From assembly GCA_947846985.1 (NCBI GenBank), contig CANTUZ010000005.1, forward strand, positions 20,680,389 to 20,744,388: DNA of 64,000 nt, given 5' to 3'. Shown in pieces: positions 50,501-61,317 of the stretch. Position numbers and translations under genes: made by a program. The first letter of the stretch is position 1. The number at the start of each line of letters is the position of its first letter. Origin of the DNA: Fratercula arctica (Eukaryota > Chordata > Aves > Charadriiformes > Alcidae). Under the pieces are notes generated by a model. The model was not told the origin of the DNA. It made no database searches and saw only the letters and a program-made list of their open reading frames with translations.

Positions 50501-51621
50501 TACTTTCTAACTCACTGCAAAATCTCTACAGGGAGAAGGATCCATACAACTGAGGTCTATGCTCTCCTTGGTCTGCCTTTAAGATGTCTGTTTGCACTGC
50601 AAGCAGGGAGAAGACAGAACAGCTGTATGGATCAGAACAGCTGATTTCTAGTTTAATCCCATTCTCACATGTAAGAAGGAACACATTGCTAGGAAACAGG
50701 CCTGAGTCTTTACTAGCACTGCTTGTATTTCATTTGTGCTCATCTTGGAGACAGTACCCACGAGAAGATAAAATAAGCAGAAACGAAAGATGGGAAATGC
50801 ATCCCATGTCATCCCTCAGAATGATACGATAGGAAGATGCAGAAATGTTTCTCATTTCCAACTCAAACTAAAAAAGCACTGCCAAAAATTAACACAATAT
50901 GTGCAAACCAAATTGTCACCTCTGCAGATTCTGCATTTGGCTTCAGACAAATAAGGTTGCCCTCCACTGTCAGGTGGCTCAGCTTGCAACAAAGTCCCAG
51001 GTACTGCATCTGGCTGATGTCCTCAATATTGTTCCCTTCCAGGTCCAAAACCTCAAGATGATCCAACCAGGTCAGGTGGCTCAGGTCAGAGATATTGTTA
51101 TAGGCTACGTAGAGTTCCTCAGCAGAAGTAAACAGAATAAATATGTAAACCACAGGCTTGCACAAGTAACACTCAAGCTTTGCAAAATCTTTTCTAATAT
51201 ATGAAATATTACATGGCACAACATGAAATTAGCATGGAAATGAACATTTTCCAAGTGTGGCTGTTGCCGCTTTAAATAACTAGAACTAATATGGCAACAA
51301 ATGCTATGCTGCATTGGCATCTTCAGGATCAGACTTGAATGTTACACCTCATTAAAAAAAACCCACAACTGTAGCATCTTTTAAGCTAACACATGCAATT
51401 CAAAGCATCCAACCAAAGTCCTTTAGAAAAACAAAAGGTGAGAAGAGAACAAAGACTACAAGTAAAGAGTACCAATTGAAGATAGTTTTTAGATAGTCAT
51501 TTGGCAGGACACATCTATACTTACTTTTAGAGACCCGCAGGAGGAGATTCCATCTAAATCTGAGAGCCCACAGTGAGCCATCCACAGGACACAGAGATGG
51601 GATAACGTGGTTCCAAGATCC
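35334..51621 (-). CDS. LRRC56: LRRC56 (leucine-rich repeat containing 56), 3' eight exons
   Basis: Eight minus-strand exons join at 51621-51525, 51117-50920, 46789-46612, 44480-44280, 42797-42733, 39625-39442, 36659-36293 and 35526-35334. They total 1483 nt and give 493 residues and a TAG stop. Entry is in phase 2; each internal phase fits. Residues 1-85 or so carry SDS22-like leucine-rich repeats ([52 protein letters not shown]). A conserved capping stretch ([19 protein letters not shown]) and the family marks [19 protein letters not shown] and [10 protein letters not shown] follow. The acidic, serine-rich C-terminal half is poorly conserved. The family, like Chlamydomonas ODA8, prepares outer dynein arms for intraflagellar transport into motile cilia, and human defects cause primary ciliary dyskinesia. 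No initiator or N-terminal exon was found, so the model is 5'-partial. Confidence 0.93.
36293..36659 (-). CDS. LRRC56: LRRC56 exon with SPPKSPSP segment
   Basis: The acceptor is CCCTGCCTGCTTCAG and the donor CATCAG|GTATGC. The exon enters in phase 1 and exits in phase 2, encoding 121 full codons. It begins [10 protein letters not shown] and contains [11 protein letters not shown], which correspond to SQQEGAV and LVPSPPKHPRP in the human protein as I remember it. The longer overlapping frame (36613-36152) would not join the last exon, so it is not the coding one. A CR1 insertion ends only about 37 bases upstream of the acceptor. Confidence 0.88.
36697..36940 (-). mobile_element. CR1 LINE 3' end, sense to LRRC56
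   Basis: The plus strand starts with the reverse complement of the octamer tail (ATCATAGAATCATAGAACC) and the 3' signature GGTTGGAAAAGACCCTTGGG. It then runs through CTCCACCACCTCCCTGGGCA and CTTTCTGTGAAGAATTTTTT, the reverse of the CR1 ORF2 C-terminal codons. The element is 5'-truncated and sits in an LRRC56 intron in the same orientation as the gene. Confidence 0.93.
38280..38318. repeat. Perfect 16-bp inverted repeat (hairpin)
   Basis: The arm ATCTTGTAACCAAATC at 38280-38295 is exactly complementary to GATTTGGTTACAAGAT at 38303-38318, with a 7-base loop (CTAAGAA). It lies in an LRRC56 intron. The stem is too short for an ordinary microRNA precursor. Confidence 0.95.
39442..39625 (-). CDS. 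LRRC56: LRRC56 acidic serine/cysteine-rich exon
   Basis: The acceptor is GTGCCTGCAG|ACAGG and the donor TCTTCAG|GTACTG; entry is in phase 0 and exit in phase 1, with 61 codons. It reads [13 protein letters not shown], then [19 protein letters not shown], then [16 protein letters not shown]. Many acidic residues next to serine or threonine resemble casein kinase 2 sites. A second AG ten bases upstream would shift the frame into an early TAG, so the downstream AG is chosen. Confidence 0.85.
41280..42347 (+). mobile_element. CR1 LINE, half of ORF2 and 3' end, antisense to LRRC56
   Basis: The longest CR1 in the window, starting inside the reverse transcriptase domain: [20 protein letters not shown] is followed by the catalytic FADD box at 41448-41459 (FADDTKL). 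The protein then continues in pieces. One frame ends at 41636 through an apparent single-base loss, the next ends at a TGA at 41879-41881, and a third (41903-42250) carries [17 protein letters not shown] and [16 protein letters not shown]. The 3' end GGGGGGTTGGACTAGATGAC and octamer tail close at about 42347. It is a dead copy lying in the LRRC56 intron 386 bases past the GNPTK exon. Confidence 0.96.
42733..42797 (-). CDS. LRRC56: LRRC56 short exon with [10 protein letters not shown] motif
   Basis: The exon is 65 nt, after a long pyrimidine tract ending TTTTTTTTCTTAG and before the rather weak donor GCT|GTATGT. It encodes [21 protein letters not shown] and matches the conserved family segment GQVLCGNPTKGLRERR. 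Entry is in phase 1, completing the glycine of SSDLTHG, and exit is in phase 0. Confidence 0.92.
44280..44480 (-). CDS. LRRC56: LRRC56 exon with SSDLTHG end
   Basis: The acceptor is CCTCTCTCTTAG and the donor CATG|GTAATG; phase is 1 in and 1 out. It encodes a proline- and serine-rich stretch beginning [12 protein letters not shown] and ending [20 protein letters not shown] then LTHG. The human counterpart runs from LDPELSLPETQSRASRP to GPLPEGLLSEDLAPEDN and SSLTHG. Confidence 0.92.
46612..46789 (-). CDS. LRRC56: LRRC56 exon with YNYRAEV...LDEIPA
   Basis: The acceptor is AATTTTTCCAG and the donor GGTTAG|GTATGT; phase is 0 in and 1 out, with 59 codons. It begins [20 protein letters not shown] then [20 protein letters not shown] and [11 protein letters not shown]. 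These are the most conserved residues after the leucine-rich repeats and form the cap of the repeat domain (YNYRAEVRKLIPQLQVLDEV in human). Confidence 0.96.
47041..47073. repeat. C-run and A-run low-complexity tract
   Basis: Two runs of cytosine (about 11 and 10 bases) separated by TG are followed by eight adenines. On the minus strand, which is the LRRC56 sense strand, this is a T-tract followed by guanine runs. Confidence 0.9.
50920..51117 (-). CDS. LRRC56: LRRC56 leucine-rich repeat exon
   Basis: Exactly 66 codons, phase 0 at both ends. It encodes [54 protein letters not shown] and LKPNAESAE, with leucine-rich repeats of about 22 residues and the asparagine ladder (YNN, GNN, GNL). The acceptor is TTTACTTCTGCTGAG. 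The donor, CAGAG|GTGACA, departs from the usual GTRAGT. Confidence 0.96.
51525..51621 (-). CDS. LRRC56: LRRC56 leucine-rich repeat exon, first one found
   Basis: A 97-nt exon entered in phase 2: the first G completes an arginine or similar codon. It then reads [20 protein letters not shown] followed by [12 protein letters not shown], against RDLGTSLGHLQVLWLARCGL and ADLDGIASLPALK in human. The acceptor is GTTTCTTTTATAAG and the donor is the perfect CTAAAA|GTAAGT. No ATG precedes it within the exon, so at least one more exon must exist upstream. Confidence 0.95.
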
Positions 51622-52506
51622 CTTATAAAAGAAACAATTCAAGCTCTATTTGAATGGATGAAAGAACTCATGACTTGATTTTTTTTGTAAGACTAGGTCA
51701 CTGCTACTTCCTTCAAATCTCACATTGTTTACAAGAAATGTCATTAAAAATGTTCACCATCAAAGATGGAGAACAAAATTATACCCCTCTCTACCTCTCT
51801 GTCTTATAGAAGTCTTTGTTCTTGTATGACATGTCATCCCATTTCAGTTTGATTAAGATTCTTCCAAGAGCTACATCATGGTAATTCTGTCATAAATTGC
51901 AGGTAATTGCTAAGAATTAAGCAAGGTTTGCTTATGCTGTCATCATTTGCTCTACACACATAACGCAAATTAACATATCGGAGCTTATTGCACAGTTATC
52001 TCACTCTGCCCTCTTATGGAGTTACCTTTCTTCTGATCTTGCTAAACAACATTTTTTGAATCATCAGAAAATTATAATCCTTTCCATCCTATTTTCCTAC
52101 CCTTTAGGTCTACTAAAATATAAATAAGGGATCATTTGTATGAATTCCAAACTTTTGGGTCCTAACCCAGAAAAGTGCATACTGACCCGCTTAACTCCAT
52201 GCATGTGTAATGTCCCACTGACATTGCAACAGTGCACAATACAAAGATAATGCAAAATGCAAAAATGGTAGCAAATCAAATTGGGGGCTTAACCACCTTC
52301 CATCTTTGGTAACATTAAGTCGCATAAAGCCACTACTCGAACATAAACAAAATACAACTCTTTATCAAATCTCAAACCAACCAAAAGCTCAGAATTCTCT
52401 ACTGTAGTCATGATATCAGACTATCTGAATAATAAAGAACTAAGCAGCAGGAAACTGAATACAAGGACAGTTTATCAGAGGAGGTAGAGACTAGCATGGA
52501 GTTCCC

Positions 52507-52615
52507 ACAATCACAGCAATGGTTGAGGTTGGAAGGGATCCCTGGAGGTCATCTTGTCCACCCCCCCATGCTCAAGCAGGGCCGGTTGCCCAGGACCACA
52601 TCCAAACAGCTAAAA
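52507..52615 (-). mobile_element. CR1 LINE 3' end fragment, sense to LRRC56
   Basis: The plus strand reads AATGGTTGAGGTTGGAAGGG, then GGAGGTCATCTTGTCCACCC, CTCAAGCAGGGCCGGTTGCC and CAGGACCACATCCAAACAGC. This is the reverse complement of the same CR1 3' region seen at 26330-26420. The octamer tail is reduced to CACAATCACAG. Only about 110 bases remain. Confidence 0.9.
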
Positions 52616-55600
52616 TAGTTCTTAAATAGAGATTCTTGGACTTCAGAATTGTGGATTAGCTATCTTTTATAATATCCATTTTTATAATATACATTATAAT
52701 AAATAATATATACTTTAATGCACTGTCTAGGGAAAACTGCAGAAGATAAAAGAATATGGTCAAGAGGTCCCTTCTGATCTTGAAATAAAGGTAAAAGTTT
52801 CCTTACTCATGTCTTGTCTTTATGGACCATGGGGAAAAAGAGCAGCTTCGCACTGCCCTCTGAGAACCTCTTGGCAGCTTTGATACAGCTTTGCAGCAAA
52901 AACCCCTGCAGTCAAATTGCCTGCTTCAGGGATACTGCACAGCCAGCCAGTCCAAGAGGTCAGGAAGGAGTGCTTTTACAAATGGGGACAGACGTATTCC
53001 TGTCGGTGTTTTTTTGTTGGTTTTCCACCATCTGAAGATGGGAAGGGCCATGTCAGGGGAAAGGAGACCGCAGAAGGCTGAATAAAACATGAATGCGTGG
53101 AAAAATGTCCCCAGGTGCCTCTCTCCTGCGATTTGCCAAATACGGGGTTGAACAGGAGTTTCTAGGGTGAAATCCAGAATTTTCACCCCTCTGCCTTCTG
53201 GGGAATGGTTTGTCCATGGGTGTCATTCAGACCTGTCTCACCTCATCCATCGTCTACCACTGCAGGGGTCCCAGGCATTGGGTGCCTCTGATCATCTCTT
53301 CCCTGGATGCTGCGGACCTAAGTAAGTTCACGATGGATACACCATACAATGTGTTTATGTAATGTTTCACAGTACAAGCAGTGCAGCTGATGTAATGGCC
53401 AGAAGAAAGCAAATAGGAAAAATCTCAGTCACATGACACATCTCTTTCCACCTAAGGCTACTCCTCCTTACAGAAGAAAACCCTTAACTGACATAAACCA
53501 CAGCTCCTCCACTGAATTTTGTGCATCTAGGCAGCTTGCCCATACTGACATAGGACGTCGCTGTCTAGTACAGAGACACAAGGATAAAGAAAGCCACACA
53601 CACAAACTCCGCTTATAAACAATACAGTTTCTTCTGCAAACTTGCTGCAAATTTACTTTACTTCGTCCCTTAGCTATCAGGGCAAAGGGGAACACTTGCC
53701 ATTGTGTCACTGTACCTGTGACCAGAACAAGCCCCTAAAAAGATGGAAGTTTGTCACATTACTTTCCAAGTACTTATTCAGATTTGCTGACCTGAAGGAT
53801 TGTAATGTCCCTGTATGTCACCACATCCCCAGTCTTGCAGAAGATCTTCCAGGGACTATTTACGTTGTGCATATTTTATAAATAAAACAAACACTGGTTC
53901 TAAGGCTTCCTTAGGGAACAGATGCCTCCCAAAGTAATATTTAAAGAAATTTATTATTAGATTTGCAAGCTGCGTGCCTATAATAAGAAAGAAATTAAAT
54001 TAAATTACAAAAGCATAACCTACCATCAACCAAGGCGAACACATCCATAAACACAAATATGGCATTAGGAGTAATGTGAAGGAATTACATTGCTCATTTC
54101 ATGACCTACTTCAAGCACTAATGAGTTTTTCAAATTTCAGGCTAATTTTGGTGCAAAATTTTCTTTTCTGTAAACTGCTGAATATAGGTAAGGGAAAACG
54201 GTCACTCTCATTTTTGTACCATTGAAACAAGTGCTTCTGATAGACAGCTCTGTTTATTAGGTGAGCAAAACCGAAGACAATCCTAACCTGATTACTTTAC
54301 ATATGGTATGGTAATGTATGATTAATGAATTTTATTTTTATTTTTTCTTTTTCTTGTACTTCCTAACTGAAGGTCTTTTGCCCCAGAAGGAGCTTTTGGT
54401 AATATGCTTGTTCCTGACATTTCTCTCTATATTTCAGGAAAGGGAGCTATCAAGCCAAGGTATCTTCACCCCCTGCCCCGCAAGAAGAGCAGTCCAGCTC
54501 TCACAGAGAGCAAGTGACTGCTGTCCCTCCCTTCCCTGCTACCGTAGACAAGCAGCAGTGAGAAGAGGCAAAGTGACTTTTTCCTCTGCCCAGCCTTCAC
54601 TGCAGAACTACGCTGCAAGTTAAAGCCAGGAACAAAGCTCCCCTTGCTGACTCTGGGGTTGTGCTAGCCTAAAATTCTGGGTCATGCAGTCATGTTTTGG
54701 CCTTGCGGATCTTTACTCCCGCGTCCGTAACGAGTCATCTCCAGTCAGAGATGTTATCACAGCAAAGTACATCTGCAAATATTTTATTCGGTAACTAATA
54801 AACTAATCTTTTGGAAGCTGCGTGAATCATGCTGCAGCATCAGAGAAAACTCCCTCATTAATTACTACACAGATAATTGCCCCCAGGAGCATGGCTGCTG
54901 TCAGGTAAGACAGCAATGTAACTCAAAGCAAGCTGCTCCCGACAACTGCATGCACCTGCATTTCTGAAAATACTTCTGAAATATTCTAGCTGGTGAGAAG
55001 AGAATTTAAGAGCTTGCCAGAGATGGGAGTGCCTCCAGCCCTGCTGCATCTGGCACGTCCACCTTGGAGGGGGTCAGAGCAAAGCGAGGGGTTGTGTGAG
55101 CACGCACGACCGCCGTGTGCGTGCAACTGTGTACACCAGTATGTTTTCATTTATGTTAAGTGCAGAGGGTCAGATCAGCCCAAACCGGGGAGATGCATCG
55201 CATGGCTTTTTAACAAGAAATGGAATTAACGGGAATCTGCACTCTGACAACAATTTACCAGGGTAAATTATTTTAATATAATAATAAACTCTTAATAAAA
55301 ATTTACCAGGGTAGTAGGAGAAAATCCACTATACAGATAGTGTAACACAGCAGTCCCCCCCCAAATCATCGACTGAGACTAAAATTAATAAGCCACATGT
55401 CAGAGACCAGAACCCTCCTGTATTAGACATGATATAAATGTACAGAAAATGACAGCAGCTATTCCAAAAATAGGGTAGAGAATATGATTGAGAAGTTTGA
55501 CAGTTGAAATAGGAAAAAGATGAGACATTGTACAAAGCTGGTGGCAGTTGGTCGTACTGATGTGCAAACAACAAAGAGCATATAGAAGGAATCAGAGGAC

Positions 55601-58600
55601 ATTGTAGACGAAATGTAACTCCCATTAATATACACAATGGATAATTCAATTCCAGTGGACAAGTGTCCTGTCCTGAGTGACGTGGAAGCTGAGAACTTTA
55701 CAGAAAGGGCAAGGAATTAATAGGCAAAGCAATTATATATCCTGCTCACTTCTGCTACGGTTCACACAGGTCAGGTTTGAAGCAGAGAGATAGAGCATGG
55801 GGTGGGAATGCATATGTCATATCTTTGGTTGTGATAAACAGAGGATTACAGCCTTTGAGGTTGCCAAACCAGTGTCCTCCAGAGTAATTACTCCATACAC
55901 ACACCTACGCACTTGCCTGCAGAACACACACTGAATACCAAATCATGTTTTTAGTATCCAAAAGTGCTCAGAAACCAACATAGACTCCCCTAGTTTCACC
56001 TTGAACCCACAAACTTGCATTTATAATATTTTTAAAAAGTAATATTAATAAATTGAAGGGTTTGAAACCTGGGTTCCAACTATCACCAGACACTGCTGCA
56101 GGGATGGGAACTCATCAAACAGCTCTGTGTTCCTGTGAGGGTCTTGGCAACACCCTCCTCACTTGTACACGACCATTTAGGATTTTTTCCCATGAAATTT
56201 GATGCTCCCATCTTGTCATCACTCCCCAGACTGGGGGGAGAGCACAGGGGCAAGGAACAGTTTGGCTTACAACACCTAATAACAAGTTTGAGAAATAATA
56301 ACGTGTTCTTCCATTAATCCAACATCCTCATTCTTCAGGGATTGATTTGCTCCAGCCAAAATTTTATTGGACTGAGACCAGACCTAGAGAGCCAAATCCT
56401 GCTCTTGGTTTCACCACAATAAATCTTGAATCGCTCCACTGAGCTTAAGCTACCTAGTAAACACTTACAACAGCACAACCCTGAACACATTCATCAGCTT
56501 GAAAACCATCATTTCTTTTGGAAGCTGGTTTCGAATCATTCACCTAGAAATAAAACACTAAATCCACTGAACTTGCAACAGTATCTCAAAGCACACACGC
56601 ATTTCTTGAATAAATCTTCAGTAGCAATACATCTAAAATAGCCATTATTTCGGATATTATTTATTTTTAAAGGTTGCTCTGAAAACGAATGCACTGGTAA
56701 TCTGAGAGATTTAGATTTTAAAAGAGTGACCAAACTACAGTCTTACAAAATAAAGGAAAAAAAAAAACCCACTCTTCTCTCTGATCTACAGAAATCAAGT
56801 TGAATTTTATCAAGCTGCACTGTGATAACAATGATCCAGTCCATATGTCAGCACACAATGGTTTGGTTGTACAGATAATTCTGACATCAGAAGCAAAAAC
56901 TTTTAAAGCCTGAATGGTACTTAAATCAGTAACATATGTACTAATAGGAAGCTTACATAATAGTTTCATTGTAGTCTCAAATAGCTGTAAAGTATTCAAA
57001 ATTGTAAAACTGATTGTATGCACGTGTTGCTCGTACTTGATCAAATGCATGACGCAGCCCCCAACTCTGCAAGCAGCGCTGAGGCCACGTCCTTATGTCC
57101 CTGCAGGGTCCTTTCACAGTTGAACAAATGTCATATGAATGTGAAGGCCTGACTTGCTTTGCAGTATGTCAGTCTTCTCTGGTTTTGTACTTCCAAATTC
57201 AAGCAGCAATTATGCTGAAAATCGTTGGCTTGGGTCTCCTCTGTCTGCACCTCACCCAGCCATGGCACGCAGGTTGCCGTTAGCACCTTATGCTCCCTTG
57301 CGCAAGTGTGAACCGCTGCCCAAGGTGTAAGATAATAAGGATCACATCCCATCTTTTGCTGCCAGAAGACAGCTTTTAGGCTGAAATGAATCTAATATTC
57401 TGGCTTCCCTCTCAACTGTGCAACTTCTTCACAGTAAGGTTTCCTAACCCTGTTGAGGCACGTTGTTGGAGACTTCAAAAACTAAGCAAAAAGAGACTTT
57501 AAGAGGTAATTTTCAACTCATAAACTTAAACACCTCAGAGGAAGGCAAGCGTGTTTAGGCTGAACAGAAAGCATACATCTACCAAAGGTCTTTTTATATA
57601 ACAACCTTGTCTATGAAATTCTGTTCTCATAACTCCCTTTTACATGCAAATGAAGAATTTATGTGTGAATGAAAAGCTACTGATGCCAGTAGGGTGTCTC
57701 TGTTGTCCTATCTTTTTGAGGCAACCTTCACACGAATAAGAAGCTCTTTTCCAAATGGGCTGCAGTGCTGATGCTACTGGCAGTATTTCTCCCAACAAAA
57801 GGATTTCACTATTTTATTCCAGGGTGGGGCTTTTTTGGTTGGTCGGTTGCTTTTGTTTTAAGTTTCAAGTTTGGAAAGGGGCAAAGGTTTAGCATATTGC
57901 TTTTTTTACCTGTGGATCTCTGCCGCACACTTCGCTGACAGCAAAATGGATCTCTGGGGAGGAAATGCAGCTACCCCGGTGCTGCACAAGGGGTAAATCA
58001 GGGAGAGCATTCAGGGTTTCACACTTTGTCCAGCCTGCAACTCTGCCTTCTCAGCTTTGTTACACCTACGAGAGAGCAAGCTGCCGCAGCTTTCGTGAGC
58101 TTGCTAAAACAAATTGCGATTATCAAGGAGCCACATTCTAGCCAGCGCTTTCTCTAAAGCGAAAGCCTGAAAACAAGGACAGGAGACTACCTGACTACAG
58201 CAGTCAAAACCACGAACCATTCAGGGCAATTTGGTTGTTGTCCAGGATTGGAGCCAGAGACCACACTGGTGGTCCTGGTAGAGTACTCGAGCTCTGCCAC
58301 AGACATGTCTGTGACCAATGCTTCAACTGGAGACACTGCATAAAAATTCTTGTTCCACTCCAGTGCCAAACCTCCCCCTGCCTTCAGTGGGGCCAAGATC
58401 CCCCGTCCAGTACCAGCCAGCGAAGATGGCAACTGGAGACAGATGACAACAGAGGAAAAACCCAACCCCAACAAGATACATCTCTGGGCCATTCTGGGCT
58501 TAAAACATTTTCACTTGTCTTTGTTGTTTCTCATTGTCTCATTGAACTCACTGTAGCAACCAAAAAGTATTACACTATGTTCTATGCTATTTGCAAACAC

Positions 58601-58756
58601 TTTATTTTCCATGTCAGATGATACCTCATTTAAACCAAAAGTCCTTGCTGAGACCAAGAGGAGAGAGGCATTTGTAAATTAAATTGAGTGCTGATACACA
58701 CGCTTCTGTAACTAGCCATAATCATGCTTAAATTAACCCAGATGCTTACTTCTTAC

Positions 58757-59158
58757 TGTGGCCAGCAGGTCGAGGAAGGTGATTCTGCCCTGCTATTCCA
58801 TGCTGGTGAGACCCCACCTGGAGTGCTGCGTCCAGCTCTGGAGCCCTCAGCACAGGAAAGACACGGACCTGTTGGAGTCAGTCCAGCAGAGGGCCACAGA
58901 AATGATCAGGGGTCTGGAGCACCTCTCCTATGAAGACAGGCTGAAAGGTGTTACCCAATTTTTTATGCTGAGGGTGGTGAAACACTGGAAGAGGTTGCCC
59001 AGAGAGGTGGTAGATGCTTCATCCCTGGAAGCATTCCAGGTCGGGTTAGACGGGGCTCTGAGCAACCTGATCTAGTTGAAGTTGTCCCTCCTTCTTGCAG
59101 GGGGACGTGGATGACCTTTAAAGGTCCCTTCCAACCCATTCTATTCTATGATTCTATG
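58757..59158 (+). mobile_element. CR1 LINE 3' end with internal deletion
   Basis: The copy begins in the VASRSRKVILP block, runs through [20 protein letters not shown] and [12 protein letters not shown], then jumps at about 58945-58962 to MLRVVKHWKRLPREVV. The CR1 segment between ([10 protein letters not shown]...FHLNMR in the copy at 1-803, roughly 150-200 bases) is deleted. Bases 58758-59075 stay open for 105 codons across the junction. The 3' signature and a short octamer tail (CTATTCTATGATTCTATG) end at 59158. Confidence 0.94.
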
Positions 59159-59510
59159 ACTTTGTTAAAGTAAAAACACATGAAATGTAGTGTTAGTTTC
59201 AAGTGGTCTCATTTTAGTTGCTGTCAAAAAACCTAGGGCAGAATAATGGGCTTGATCACTGTTGATGTAGAGTCAGGAACAGCAATTCCTCAACACACAA
59301 ATATACAGTGTGCATGGGAAGGATAGTGTAATTCTGTGTTAATTTCCTTTTGATCATTAAAACTGCCTGTCAGCTTAGTTACTAGTAGCATTTTAGCAAT
59401 GAAAGATCAGTTGCTTTAACTCAGCTCCCATAAATTTGAAGGGAGTAGGGGCTGCCAAGATGCAGTTCTGTGGGCCAAGACCCGCCCTTGATCTTTTTTT
59501 TTCCCACCCT

Positions 59511-59538
59511 ATTCCAGGGTGGAATACCACCCTGGAAT
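59511..59538. repeat. 12-bp inverted repeat with 4-base loop
   Basis: ATTCCAGGGTGG (59511-59522) and CCACCCTGGAAT (59527-59538) are perfect complements around AATA. Further CCACCC copies sit on either side (about 59503-59508 and 59541-59546), so alternative pairings exist. Confidence 0.93.
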
Positions 59539-61238
59539 TTCCACCCTACCACCCTTGGCATGAAGCTGCACCCCAGAGATGCTGTAGAAACCCAACACAT
59601 CGTGCTGCAACTCACTGAGTACATTACATCTTCCACAAGAGCAAGTGAATTTTCAAATGGGATAAAGTTGAGACACACAGTAAATAAAACTCTCACACCC
59701 ACATATCCATTGCCCCTCAGTTTAGCCTCAGAGCTAATGACAGTTCCTATAGCTTTGGCAATCGTTCATTCTCATTGTTGAAAGTTTACATAGAAAAAAA
59801 ATTAAGGATAATGAAACTGTGGTTACAAAATGAGCTATTTACATTGAAGGAATGAATCCCACAGCGCTTTAAAATTTCCTGCATGAATAACTTTTCAGTC
59901 TCCCACATGTTGTGTGCCTGTTTCACAGTATGTCTGAGCTTTGGCAGAGTTAAGACAGATATATTACAACTTTGATTTAATATAGATCTCATCCTTCAAA
60001 ATCAACGCTCAAAACTTAATGCTGCAGGGTAAGCAGAAGGAATATTCTGTAAAAGATCCAAATCGGCTGACAGATGCAGCGGTGTTAAGACACACACCAC
60101 AAAAAAAAGCCCCCCAAGCCCCTTTTTCTGAGTACCATAAAAACTGGAATTCTAGATTAATTGACCAGACAGAACTAAATAATTGGATCAGCTGTGAGTC
60201 GCTATGCAACTTTTGTCACGGTAATGGTTATAGAGTTTCCACTGGAAAAAAAATACTTGCGATACTCCAGAAATGGGCTGATACGCAAACCTAGAGTGAA
60301 ATTGTAATTTAAAATTATTTAGTCTGAATATACAGTGGTGGGAATGCAAGTTCTCAAGATTCTTTAGATCTGGCACATTTGTATGACACTAATGATTTTC
60401 TCCCATGGCTGATGGTCTTTTCCTCTTTGTACCTTTTCCTTCCCTTCTTTTTTTACCTGTGCATTCAATAAGAAAACAGAAGAAATACAGAAGCTTGCAG
60501 GAACAGATACAGGTACAACTTGGGCCTGTGAATGGCTGGCAAATGTCAGTCGATTTCCTCCAAATTTGTTTTCTCTCTCAGCCTCTAATGTTCACCCCAG
60601 ATTTGGCATGATAGCCTTGTCTCCATATGCCTCGAGTCAAGACTTTTTCCTGAAATAATAGCTTCAAGGGAGACTTTCTGTGCTTGTACTGGCGTCCAGA
60701 TGCTCTTTCACAACAGGCAAACAAGATGCAGAAGAGAAGCTTGGGGGACCTCAGAGCCCATCACTGACGCAGACGAGACCTTCTAGATTTCCATACTGAG
60801 GGTGTTACTATAAGATAGAACCTCAGCATTTATTCCACAATACACCAATCGACATCCCAGATCTGGTGCAGGTGTGCTAACTGGATGTATAGCAAATTCC
60901 ACACCCCATCCTTGACTTATTTCAAACAAATTCCCACTCCAGGGGGATCTAGCAGTAGATGTTGTAATGTGTCCTCAGTCACAGAGATGAGCCTTATAGC
61001 AGAAGTGCAAACCCTCACAAGGGCTCTTAGCTGCCAGAGATGCCACTGATCAGCTCCACTGATCAATAGAGAGACTTCATCACACGTAACCAGACTAATT
61101 GTTCTAGCTCCCCAATGCCCTCCTGCCAACACAGGTCTCAAAAGGCCTGCATAAACAATTTCAGAGGAGCTCACACAAAATTCTCCCACGCTTCTTTATC
61201 TACCTTTGGAGGCAATAATAGTTGCCACTTACAAGTAA

Positions 61239-61317
61239 CAGTTCCTTTACAGACTAATTTGCAATAGTTCCTCTGCAGGCATAACTAATTGCAATGGTTC
61301 CTTTACAGACTACCAAC
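61239..61317 (+). repeat. Short tandem repeat, about 29 bp x 2.7
   Basis: Three tandem units share GTTCCTTTACAGACTA (or GTTCCTCTGCAGGCATA in the middle unit) followed by AATTTGCAAT or AATTGCAAT. The middle copy differs at several positions. This is a small, locally formed minisatellite. Confidence 0.85.

Noticed and set aside
50899..51204. 101-codon plus-strand frame over the leucine-rich repeat exon
   Set aside because: It is the antisense shadow of the LRRC56 exon at 50920-51117.
58191..58260. Out-of-frame PILDNNQIALNGS resemblance to LPNLDQLKLNGS of LRRC56
   Set aside because: It ends at a TGA, the distance to the donor is wrong by five bases, and the expected LGNFG codons do not precede it.
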